From Mycobacterium sp. 1164985.4 (GTDB taxonomy: Bacteria; Actinomycetota; Actinomycetes; Mycobacteriales; Mycobacteriaceae), in assembly GCF_001668575.1 (NCBI RefSeq), contig NZ_LZMD01000074.1, positions 124,001 through 188,000 of the forward strand: a stretch of 64,000 nt of DNA, written 5' to 3'. Below the pieces are notes generated by a model. That model ran no database searches. It was given only the letters and a program-made list of their open reading frames with translations, and had not been told where the DNA came from. Numbering within the stretch: position 1 is the first letter of the stretch; the number at the start of each line of letters is the position of its first letter. Below, piece after piece: positions 35,851 to 43,315 of this stretch. A program made the position numbers and the translations under genes.

Positions 35851-36293
35851 GCCGTCTTGTCCAGGCATGAGATGTATCCATTCACGTTGTCGGAGGACCT
35901 TTCGTCCTTGACCACCCCGTTGACGGTGATGCGGCATCCGATGACCGAACCGTCGCCTTGCGCACGCAGGTCGACGAAGAGGGTGGGTTCATCGGTGACC
36001 AACTCGTGCGACCACGGCAGGGGTGCATCGTCGACGCGCTGGGGTTGAGCGTCGATGTCGAGGAAGTTGATCGTGGCGACGGAGCCGGGAGTGCCGAAGA
36101 TCTCCAGCAGAACGCGTTTGGGGTTGAAGCCCGTGTTCTCCAGGGCCTCGGCGCCGGTCTTGGACACGACGTTGTTGGACCCGAATATGCCGTGCAGGCG
36201 GTAGATGCTGAAGGCGACGAGCGCCACGACGACAACCGCGACCACGATCGTCCACCGCCGGCGCACGAGTCTTCCCACCGAGAAGCCGCTCAC
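35847..36293 (-). CDS. mmpS: MmpS-family accessory protein
   Basis: A 148-residue protein with one N-terminal membrane helix (WTIVVAVVVVALVAFSIYRLHG) and an outside beta-rich domain: NVVSKTGAEALENTG, KRVLLEIFGTPGSVATINFLDID, LPWSHELVTDEPTLFVDLRAQ and GCRITVNGVVKDERSS, with two Cys likely disulfide-linked. This is the standard MmpS layout. MmpS proteins support the transport of lipids and siderophores by the cognate MmpL. It is translationally coupled to mmpL by GTGA and diverges from a TetR gene across a 170-base gap that contains a perfect 14-bp palindrome. Confidence 0.9.
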   Translation of the reverse strand: MSGFSVGRLVRRRWTIVVAVVVVALVAFSIYRLHGIFGSNNVVSKTGAEALENTGFNPKRVLLEIFGTPGSVATINFLDIDAQPQRVDDAPLPWSHELVTDEPTLFVDLRAQGDGSVIGCRITVNGVVKDERSSDNVNGYISCLDKTA

Positions 36294-36371
36294 CGGCGCC
36301 CCTTTCGACGGCTACCACGATCTGGCCTCGGGAATGGCGACTCGACGAACAACGGAGGCCAACTCGGAACG

Positions 36372-36385
36372 GTACGGTACCGTAC
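36372..36385. promoter_or_regulatory. Candidate TetR operator, mmpS/TetR gap
   Basis: GTACGGTACCGTAC is a perfect 14-base palindrome in the divergent gap between mmpS (start 36293) and the TetR-type gene (start 36464). Its position between both promoters fits a TetR dimer repressing mmpSL and itself. Confidence 0.6.
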
Positions 36386-36463
36386 TGCCTGTCGCAACCG
36401 TTATCCTCGACGGGCCCGTAGTGGCGCCCGCGTAATTTGGAAGCGGGGCGGTGAGGAGTGAGC

Positions 36464-37060
36464 GTGAAGTCCGGATCCAGCAACGCCGAGTCGGCTACAC
36501 CGTCGGGCTCGCGCTGGACCCCGCGCGAGGCCGAGCTGCTTGCCATCACGCTCCAGCTGTTACAACAGCACGGCTACGACCGGCTGTCGGTGGAAGCCGT
36601 TGCCACGCAGGCGAAAGCGAGCAAAGCGACGGTGTACCGCCGCTGGCCGTCGAAATCGGATTTGGTGCTGGCCGCATTCATCGAGGGCACGCGCATGACC
36701 AACGTCCCCCCGAACACCGGATCATTGCGCGGGGACCTGCTGGCGCTGGGTGAAGCGGTGTGCCGGCAGGCGTGCGAACACGGCAGCACGATGCGGGCCG
36801 TCCTCAACGAGATGTCGCACAATCCGCGGCTGAGTGAGGCCATGCAGAACGAGTTCGTCCATCAGCGCAAGATGGTGATCAACAAGGTCCTCGACGATGC
36901 GATCGGGCGCGGCGAGATCGACGGGTCGAAGCTCAACGACGAGATCTACGACCTGCTCCCCGGATACCTGGTGTTCCGTTCGCTGGTCTCCGGGCGGCCC
37001 CCGACCGACGAGACCGTCCGCGTCCTGGTCGACGAGGTGTTGCTGCCCAGCCTGAAGTGA
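36464..37060 (+). CDS. TetR-family transcriptional regulator (mmpSL-linked)
   Basis: A 198-residue regulator. The helix-turn-helix is in residues 20-70 (LLQQHGYDRLSVEAVATQAKASKATVYRRWPSKSDLVLAAF), followed by a helical ligand domain. The GTG at 36464 has AGGAG five bases upstream; a GTG six bases earlier in frame is possible. Divergent from mmpS/mmpL, it probably represses that pair, as MmpR5/Rv0678-type regulators do for mmpS5/mmpL5, though this protein is TetR not MarR. The palindrome at 36372 is the likely site. Ligand unknown. Confidence 0.88.
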   Translation: MKSGSSNAESATPSGSRWTPREAELLAITLQLLQQHGYDRLSVEAVATQAKASKATVYRRWPSKSDLVLAAFIEGTRMTNVPPNTGSLRGDLLALGEAVCRQACEHGSTMRAVLNEMSHNPRLSEAMQNEFVHQRKMVINKVLDDAIGRGEIDGSKLNDEIYDLLPGYLVFRSLVSGRPPTDETVRVLVDEVLLPSLK

Positions 37061-37149
37061 TGCGGTTCCGCAGAAGTCGCCGTAGCCGGGGCCGTCTCGT
37101 TTAGCCTCCCTGTGAACGCGCCGCTCGACCGTGGGACCGGAGGACTGTC

Positions 37150-38466
37150 GTGAGCACGTACCTGCCGGACTCCACTGTGGAGAACAGGACACTGACGAAA
37201 GTCACCCGGCGACTGATCCCGTTCCTGGTGTTGCTCTACATCGTCAACTATCTCGACCGCGTCAACATCGCGTTCGCCGGGCCGAACGGGATGAACGACG
37301 AGCTCGGCATGAGCGCGAAGATGTTCGGCTTCGCCTCGGGCATCTTCTTTCTGGGCTATCTGCTGCTCGAGGTGCCCAGCAACATCGCCCTGCACAGGTT
37401 CGGCGGCCGCCGCTGGCTCGCGCGGATCATGGTCAGCTGGGGAATCATCAGCGCCGCAATCGCTTTCGTACCCAACGCCGAGACGCTCATCGTCCTACGC
37501 TTCCTGCTCGGCGTGGCCGAGGCGGGCTTCTTCCCCGGCATCATCCTCTATCTCACGTTCTGGTTCCCCGAGAAGCAGCGGTCGCGGGCGGTCTCACTGT
37601 TCATGGTCGCCGTACCCGTCTCGACAGCGGTCGGATCGACGATCTCATCGCTGATCATCGATTGGGGCCACGGAGTGTTCGGACTCGCCGGCTGGCGATT
37701 CATGTTCCTGGTCGAGGGGCTGCCCGCTGTCATACTCGGCGTGATCTGCTGGTTCTACCTCAACGACAGGCCCGGTGCCGCGGACTGGCTACGCTCCGAT
37801 GAGAAGCGCTGGCTGGAAGGGACTTTGGACCACGAGCGCGTGGCCGCCGAGAGCGCCGGCCACTGGCCGCTGAAGAAGGCGCTGACTCATCCGCGGATCC
37901 TGGCCCTGGCTTTCATCTACTTCGGGATCACCTACGGGCTCTACGCGGTCGGCTTCTTCTTGCCCACCATCGTCGCCGGGTTTCAGGAGGAGTACGGCGT
38001 CCATCTCGACGTGATCCAGCGCGGGCTGGTCACGTCGATCCCGTACGTGGTGGCCGCGATCGTCATGGTGCCCTGGGCGTGGCACTCCGACCGCACGGGC
38101 GAGCGCGTATGGCATGTCGCGATTCCCGCGATCGTCGGCGGTATCGCCATTCCCGCGGCCCTGTACATGACCGACGTCTACCTCGCGATGTTGGCCGTCA
38201 CGCTGTGCACCTGCGCGGTCATGTGCGCGCTACCCGTGTTCTGGTCTCTACCATCGGCTTTTCTCACCGGGGCCGCGGCGGCCGGTGGTATCGCGCTGAT
38301 CAACTCGCTCGGCAATCTGAGCGGGTTCGGCGGTCCGTACATCACCGGCTGGCTGACCGACCTGACCGGCAACAGCAGGGTGGCGTTGTGGGTGGTGGGC
38401 ACGCTGTCGTTGGCGGCCGCCGCCCTGGTCGTCGCGCTGGGCAGCAGGCGCGCGGCCCGGGAGTAG
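37150..38466 (+). CDS. MFS transporter, ACS (anion:cation symporter) family
   Basis: A 438-residue 12-helix major facilitator. The ACS pattern is clear: LIPFLVLLYIVNYLDRVNIAFAG at helix 1 with the Asp-Arg pair, GYLLLEVPSNIALHRFGGRRWLAR after helix 2, and RFLLGVAEAGFFPGIILYLTFWFP near helix 4. A GGAGGACTGTC site precedes the GTG. The family imports organic anions such as phthalate, tartrate or galactonate. The FadR-type gene that follows on the opposite strand (convergent) could sense the substrate. The substrate itself cannot be deduced. Confidence 0.88.
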   Translation: MSTYLPDSTVENRTLTKVTRRLIPFLVLLYIVNYLDRVNIAFAGPNGMNDELGMSAKMFGFASGIFFLGYLLLEVPSNIALHRFGGRRWLARIMVSWGIISAAIAFVPNAETLIVLRFLLGVAEAGFFPGIILYLTFWFPEKQRSRAVSLFMVAVPVSTAVGSTISSLIIDWGHGVFGLAGWRFMFLVEGLPAVILGVICWFYLNDRPGAADWLRSDEKRWLEGTLDHERVAAESAGHWPLKKALTHPRILALAFIYFGITYGLYAVGFFLPTIVAGFQEEYGVHLDVIQRGLVTSIPYVVAAIVMVPWAWHSDRTGERVWHVAIPAIVGGIAIPAALYMTDVYLAMLAVTLCTCAVMCALPVFWSLPSAFLTGAAAAGGIALINSLGNLSGFGGPYITGWLTDLTGNSRVALWVVGTLSLAAAALVVALGSRRAARE

Positions 38467-38473
38467 CGCCGCT

Positions 38474-39151
38474 TCAGCAGTCGCCGTCGGCGGGAAGACC
38501 GGCGAGCACTCCGTCGATAATCTCGGCGGCCGTACGGGCGGCCTGTTCGCTGTCACCCGCGGCGATATGTTCCAGCAGCACACCGTGATCGACGACTTCG
38601 ACCGCGGCGTCCTGCCCGCTGGCGACACTGGCTGTGATGGCCTCCATCAGCCCCCGGTACAGCTCGGTGAGCGTGGCGTTGTGCGAGCTGCGCACGACGG
38701 CCAGGTGGAATTCGGCGTCGGCGCGGGCGAATTCGTCGGTGTCTCCCCCGGCCAGGCATGCGTCGCGGTGATCCAGTAGCGCGCGCAGCTCGGCCAGGTC
38801 GTCTTCGGTGCGGTGCGCCGCGGCCGCCCTGGCGCCCTCGACCTCGAGCGCGCGCCGCACCGCGAGCACCTCGCGCCACTCGGCACCGCAGAGCCGACGC
38901 AGCGCACCCGACACCTCGCTGGTAGCCCGGACATAGGTGCCGTCGCCCTGCCGCACCTCGAGGATGCCTGCGTGCGCCAGAGCCCGCACCGCCTCGCGCA
39001 CGGTGTTGCGGCCGACGCCGAGCGATCCGACCAGGTCCGTCTCGTTGGGTATTCGCTGCCCGACCGGCCACTCGCCGCGGGTGACCGAGGCCCGCAACTG
39101 TTCGATGACCTGCTCGACGAGGCCGGTCCGCCGCGCGGTGACCAACGGCAC
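38474..39151 (-). CDS. GntR/FadR-family transcriptional regulator
   Basis: A 225-residue regulator. The winged helix-turn-helix is near residues 8-75 (IPNETDLVGSLGVGRNTVREAVRALAHAGILEVRQGDGTYV) and the FCD effector domain at about 95-215, with metal-binding-type His in FHLAVVRSSHN and DHGVLLEHIAAGD. It lies between two MFS genes: convergent with the ACS transporter and divergent from the CynX-type transporter, with 47 bases to the latter. It most likely controls the divergent transporter. Ligand unknown; FCD proteins usually bind a carboxylate. Confidence 0.88.
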   Translation of the reverse strand: MPLVTARRTGLVEQVIEQLRASVTRGEWPVGQRIPNETDLVGSLGVGRNTVREAVRALAHAGILEVRQGDGTYVRATSEVSGALRRLCGAEWREVLAVRRALEVEGARAAAAHRTEDDLAELRALLDHRDACLAGGDTDEFARADAEFHLAVVRSSHNATLTELYRGLMEAITASVASGQDAAVEVVDHGVLLEHIAAGDSEQAARTAAEIIDGVLAGLPADGDC

Positions 39152-39198
39152 AGAGACATCCTTTCAACCAATCATGGGATGTATGGCAGATTAGCAGG

Positions 39199-40449
39199 AT
39201 GCGCGTCGATCAGCGGGACGAAGACACAGAGCTGTCGACGATGCGTCCGGCGACGAGCGTCGCCGCCTCGGATCCGGCCCCGATTCCGCTGGTCGCCGGC
39301 GGTGCGCTATTGGCGGTGGCCGTCGTCCTGACCGCCCTCAACCTGCGGCCCGCCGTCACCAGCGTCGCGCCGCTGCTCGGTGAGATGCGGGCCGAACTCG
39401 GGGTCTCGGCGACATGGGCCGGACTTCTCACCACGCTGCCCGCTCTGTGCTTCGCGGTCGCGGGACTCACCGCGCCCCGCCTGGCCGCCCGCATCGGACT
39501 CGGACGCACCGTCTCCGCAGCCCTGGCGGCGATCACCGTCGGGCTGGTCGCCCGCACCCTCGACGGTCCGCACACCGTGATCGCGGCGACCCTGGTCGCC
39601 TGCGCGGGCATCGCGTTGGCCAACGTGTTGATCCCCGTCGTGATCAAGGGGTCGTTCCCCGCTCGCGTCGGCCTGATGACCGGGATCTACACCGCCGCGC
39701 TGCAAGGCGGCGGTGCGCTCGGGTCGGCGGTGACGCCCGGACTGGAGGATCCGCTCGGCGGGTGGCGCGCCGCGCTGGCCGCGTGGGCCGCGGTCTCCCT
39801 CGTCGCACTGGCCGCCTGGTTGCCGACATCGCGGCGGCATGGCGGCACGTGGGCTGCGCACACCACCCCCGTCGGCGGGCGACGCTCACTGCTGCGAAAC
39901 CGGTTGGCGTGGACGGTCACGCTGTTCTTCGGCTGCCAGTCGTTGATGGCCTACATCGTGATGGGTTGGCTGCCACAGGTGTTCATCGACAACGGGGTCG
40001 ACAAGACGCAGGCCGGCCTGCTCGTCGGGCTCACATCGCTGGTCGGCGTGCCCATCGCGTTGGTGATCGCACCGTTGGCCGCGCGCAGCCGCGGGCAGAG
40101 TGCATGGATCGTCGGCCTGGGCGCCGTGGGCCTGATGGGCACGCTCGGGCTGATGCTCGCCCCCGCCGCGCAACCCCTGTTGTGGAGCGTGCTGATCGGC
40201 ATCGGCATGGGCGTGTTCGCGTTGGCGCTCGCGGTCATCGCGCTGCGCGCGCGCAACGCCGCAGACACCGCCCAATTATCCGGAATGGCACAGGGATTCG
40301 GCTATCTTATCGCGGGCATCGGCCCATTCCTGTTCGGCCTTCTGCACGACGTCACGCACGGCTGGACGGTGCCCTGGGTGATGTTCGGCGGGGTGTACGT
40401 GGTGCAGATCGTGCTCGGTGCGCTGGCCGGCCGCCCGCGTTACGTCTGA
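39199..40449 (+). CDS. CynX/NimT-family MFS transporter
   Basis: A 416-residue major facilitator. After a short polar N-terminus, helix 1 reads LAVAVVLTALNLRPAVTSVAPLLGEM, the marker Asn-Leu-Arg-Pro of the CynX/NimT (cyanate, nitroimidazole) family; motif-A-like region APRLAARIGLGRTV follows. About 12 helices. Start at ATG 39199; an in-frame ATG at 39241 has equal merit and neither has a good ribosome-binding site. Divergent from the FadR-type regulator, its likely controller. Family members export cyanate, 2-nitroimidazoles or similar small molecules. Convergent with tenA, four bases apart. Confidence 0.87.
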   Translation: MRVDQRDEDTELSTMRPATSVAASDPAPIPLVAGGALLAVAVVLTALNLRPAVTSVAPLLGEMRAELGVSATWAGLLTTLPALCFAVAGLTAPRLAARIGLGRTVSAALAAITVGLVARTLDGPHTVIAATLVACAGIALANVLIPVVIKGSFPARVGLMTGIYTAALQGGGALGSAVTPGLEDPLGGWRAALAAWAAVSLVALAAWLPTSRRHGGTWAAHTTPVGGRRSLLRNRLAWTVTLFFGCQSLMAYIVMGWLPQVFIDNGVDKTQAGLLVGLTSLVGVPIALVIAPLAARSRGQSAWIVGLGAVGLMGTLGLMLAPAAQPLLWSVLIGIGMGVFALALAVIALRARNAADTAQLSGMAQGFGYLIAGIGPFLFGLLHDVTHGWTVPWVMFGGVYVVQIVLGALAGRPRYV

Positions 40450-40453
40450 TCGC

Positions 40454-41068
40454 TCAACGCGTCAGCGCCGCGTCGAAGAACGCAAGCTCCAGCTGCATCG
40501 CCCGCCGGTAGGCCGTTCGCGCCGCGGGGATGTCGCGGGCCTGCCGATCGAGCAGCCGTTCCAGTAGCGACGCCACCTCGTCGAAACCGGGATCGGCGTA
40601 GGTCTGCACCCATTGCGCGTACGGGCCGGCGGTGTCGCTGTCGAGCGTGACCCCGATGTGCGCGTACAGCCGCATGCACGGTGTCATCGCCGCGCACACC
40701 ACCCCGACCTCGGCGGTGGCGGCGGTGGCCAACAGGAACTCGGTGTAGGCCAGCGTCGCGGCGGCGGGTTCGACGCCGGTCGTGTCGATACCCCACGACG
40801 CGGCGTAGGACGCGTGTAAGCCGAGTTCCTCGCGCACTCCGGCGAGAAGGTCCGCGAAGGCCAGCAGGGTGTCCGTATCCGAACTCCGTGCGAGTGCCAG
40901 ACCATATGCGCGAGCGAAGGATTCGAGGAAGAACGCGTCCTGTGCGATGTAGCCGGCGAACAGGTCACGGTCCAGCGAGCCGTCTCCGATCCCCAGCACG
41001 AACGGGTTGGCCATCACCTCGGCCACCACGTCGGCGTTCTCCGCCCACAGCTGCGCTGCCAGGGACAT
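40454..41068 (-). CDS. tenA: TenA-family thiaminase II
   Basis: A 204-residue helical enzyme. Aligning by eye with Bacillus TenA, Asp44 (YIAQDAFFLESFARAYGLAL) matches the catalytic Asp44, Cys131 (CAAMTPCMRLYAHIG) matches the nucleophile Cys135, and Glu193 is near the C-terminal active-site Glu. GTGGAGGTGGC before the ATG gives a good start. TenA hydrolyses aminopyrimidine precursors or thiamin breakdown products for salvage. The convergent CynX-type transporter might move a related compound, but this is only proximity. Confidence 0.88.
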   Translation of the reverse strand: MSLAAQLWAENADVVAEVMANPFVLGIGDGSLDRDLFAGYIAQDAFFLESFARAYGLALARSSDTDTLLAFADLLAGVREELGLHASYAASWGIDTTGVEPAAATLAYTEFLLATAATAEVGVVCAAMTPCMRLYAHIGVTLDSDTAGPYAQWVQTYADPGFDEVASLLERLLDRQARDIPAARTAYRRAMQLELAFFDAALTR

Positions 41069-41131
41069 GCCACCTCCACGCGATCGGCAAGACGCCACGG
41101 ACTCTAGTCGCGGTGGGTGGTGTGATGGGGC

Positions 41132-41569
41132 TCAGGCGGTGAGCCGCATCTCCTCGCCGGGGTGCGAGCTGATCGTCACGACGACCGTGCCGCTGCCGGT
41201 GGCGAACGTGGCGTTGGCGTAACCGATGAAGCCGTAGTGTCCATCGATGCGCGACACCGCGGTGATGTCGTCACTTCCCGATGCACCGGTGTCGAGGTTC
41301 TTCCACGCGGCGGTCACGGTCAGCGCGCAGGAGCCGTCGTATATTCCGGCGTCGTAGTTGATGGCCACGCGCACACCGTCGTCGGAGCGGCCATCGATCT
41401 GCACCGGCACCACCTGCGCATCGGCGCGTACGCTGCCGCCGCACGTCGGGGACGCGACGACGGGCACAGGGTCCAGCTGTGCGGCGGCGTCGGCATGTGC
41501 CGTCGCCGCAGCTGACCATGGCGCGACGAGCGCGAGCGCGAGTGCGCCGAGGGCACGGAAGGAGGCCAT
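41132..41569 (-). CDS. Secreted protein of unknown function
   Basis: A 145-residue protein with Sec signal peptide MASFRALGALALALVAPWSAA, cleaved near AHA. The mature part is Ala/Val/Asp-rich with two Cys (SPTCGGS and GSCALTV) likely disulfide-bonded, in a beta-rich pattern (VRVAINYDAGIY, TVVVTISSHPG). I do not recognise the family. It lies 47 bases downstream of the ABC permease gene on the same strand and may be the last gene of the polyketide operon or a separate gene. The chosen ATG at 41569 starts the signal peptide. Confidence 0.7.
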   Translation of the reverse strand: MASFRALGALALALVAPWSAAATAHADAAAQLDPVPVVASPTCGGSVRADAQVVPVQIDGRSDDGVRVAINYDAGIYDGSCALTVTAAWKNLDTGASGSDDITAVSRIDGHYGFIGYANATFATGSGTVVVTISSHPGEEMRLTA

Positions 41570-41616
41570 GTCTCGCTTATCGACGGTGACCAGGCCGGCG
41601 TTAGCCGTAGCGCGCG

Positions 41617-42474
41617 TCAGGTCCGGTCGGACCAGCGGAACACCGCAAGGCACCCGACGAGTCCCGCGACGCTCCACGCCGCCAGCACTACGAAGATGCG
41701 CCAGTGCTCCCAGCTGCCCGCCGGTTCCAGCGCGACCATCTCCGCAGGCAGAAGCACCGAGCGGAACCCCTGGGCCATCCACTTCACCGGGAACAGCGAG
41801 CCGATCACCAGCATCCAGGCCGGCAGGATCATCAGCGGTACGTACGTCCCCGAGACGAACTGAAGTGCCACTGACGGGCCATTGGTGAGGACCGCGGCCG
41901 ACACCGCGTTGCTCGCCAGGTTGCTGATGAAGATGCCCAGCAGCGAGCAGCTGACGACGCCGAGTATCGATACCCACGCGAGGGTGAACCACCCGAACGC
42001 GTCGGTCGGCAGGCGCAGGCCGAAGACGAACACGCCCACGATCAACAGCAGGACGGCCTCGGCGAAGCTGACAACGGCGACCAACGCGATCTTGCCGATG
42101 AAGTACGAGGACGCGGTCGCCGGTGTGCCCCGCAGCCGACGCAGCGCTCCGGTGTCCCGATCGGCGGCGATGCTGATGCCGAGGTTGACGAACGACGTCG
42201 ACAGGATGCCGTAGGCGAGCATGCTCGCCGCGATCACCGCACCGGTGCTGGTCTGATTGTCGGGCAGCTTCGCCGAGAAGATGGAACCGAGCAGCAGGCA
42301 GATCACGGCGGGCATGGAGAACGTCAGGACCATCTGTTCGGGCCTGCGGTAGAACATCTTCAGTTCGGGGACGATCCGTGACCACCCGATACGCACCGCC
42401 GACGGAACGGTGCGCTCCGCGGCGGCGCGGTGGCGCGGCGGGGAAGCGGCTGTGATGTGTTGGGTGTCCGTCAT
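41617..42474 (-). CDS. ABC-2 type exporter permease, PKS cluster
   Basis: A 285-residue membrane protein with six helices typical of ABC-2 permeases. It starts with a cytosolic segment, then FYRRPEQMVLTFSMPAVICLLLGSIF; the short helical motif RDTGALRRLRGTPATASSYF precedes helix 3. GLEG-like end regions are typical for DrrB-type exporters. Its ATG overlaps the stop of the ATPase gene (ATGA). Together they should export the product of the adjacent PKS, or confer self-resistance. The substrate is inferred only from operon membership. Confidence 0.88.
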   Translation of the reverse strand: MTDTQHITAASPPRHRAAAERTVPSAVRIGWSRIVPELKMFYRRPEQMVLTFSMPAVICLLLGSIFSAKLPDNQTSTGAVIAASMLAYGILSTSFVNLGISIAADRDTGALRRLRGTPATASSYFIGKIALVAVVSFAEAVLLLIVGVFVFGLRLPTDAFGWFTLAWVSILGVVSCSLLGIFISNLASNAVSAAVLTNGPSVALQFVSGTYVPLMILPAWMLVIGSLFPVKWMAQGFRSVLLPAEMVALEPAGSWEHWRIFVVLAAWSVAGLVGCLAVFRWSDRT

Positions 42475-43313
42475 GGGTGGCCGATCAAATGCAGGTAGGC
42501 GTCTTCGAGCGTGGGCCGGCTGATGGTCAGCTGGGCCAATTCCGCACCGTCACGGCTGTGGCGCCGCACCAGTTCGGTCGGGAAGTCCGTTGTCTCGACG
42601 CGGAATTCGTCGCCGTCGAACCACCGCACGGTGGCCGCGGAGCTGACGTGTTCGGTCAGCCGGCCCGGCGAGTCGACCGCCACGACCCGGCCGTCGGCGA
42701 TCACGGCGACGCGGTCGGCCAGTGCTGCGGCCTCTTCGAGGTAGTGGGTGGTCAGTAGGACGGTGGTGCCGTCGGCGGCCAGCAGCTTGATGAGTTGCCA
42801 GAACTGCCGCCGCGCTTCGGGGTCGAAACCCGTTGTGGGCTCGTCGAGGAACAGCAGTTCGGGTCGGCCGATGATGCCGAGCGCGACGTCGAGGCGACGG
42901 CGTTGCCCACCGGAGAGCGTCCGCACCCGCGAGCCCGCGACGCCGCCGAGGCCGACGAGTTCCAACACCTCGTGTGCGCCGCGGGCGATGCTGTAGCAGC
43001 TGGTGAACATCTGCACCGTCTCGCGCACCGTGAGCATCCCGGCGTCACTGACCTCCTGCAGCACGATGCCGATCCGGGCCCGCCAGCCCCGCCCCGCGGC
43101 GCCGGGGTCCTCACCCAGCACGCGCACGGTACCGGAGTCGCGGGTTCGGTTGCCTTCCAGGATCTCTATGGTCGTGGACTTGCCGGCGCCGTTGGGGCCG
43201 AGGATGGCGAAGATCTCGCCGTGGTCGACGTCGAGGTCGAGGTCGCGAACCGCCGGGGTCTGTCCGTAGGCCTTCGAAAGTCCCCGCACGTACACCGCCG
43301 TCGAACTGGCCAT
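42471..43313 (-). CDS. ABC exporter ATP-binding protein, PKS cluster
   Basis: A 280-residue ATPase. Walker A ILGPNGAGKSTTIEILEG near residue 40, Q-loop VLQEVSD, signature LSGGQRRRLDVA near 135, Walker B LLFLDEPTTGFD, and switch His TTHYLEEA are all present. It follows DrrA-type drug-export ATPases. The ATG at 43313 lies two bases after the PKS stop; a TTG overlapping that stop is an alternative start. The permease gene follows by ATGA. It couples ATP hydrolysis to export by the neighbouring permease. Confidence 0.92.
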   Translation of the reverse strand: MASSTAVYVRGLSKAYGQTPAVRDLDLDVDHGEIFAILGPNGAGKSTTIEILEGNRTRDSGTVRVLGEDPGAAGRGWRARIGIVLQEVSDAGMLTVRETVQMFTSCYSIARGAHEVLELVGLGGVAGSRVRTLSGGQRRRLDVALGIIGRPELLFLDEPTTGFDPEARRQFWQLIKLLAADGTTVLLTTHYLEEAAALADRVAVIADGRVVAVDSPGRLTEHVSSAATVRWFDGDEFRVETTDFPTELVRRHSRDGAELAQLTISRPTLEDAYLHLIGHP

Positions 43314-43315
43314 CG

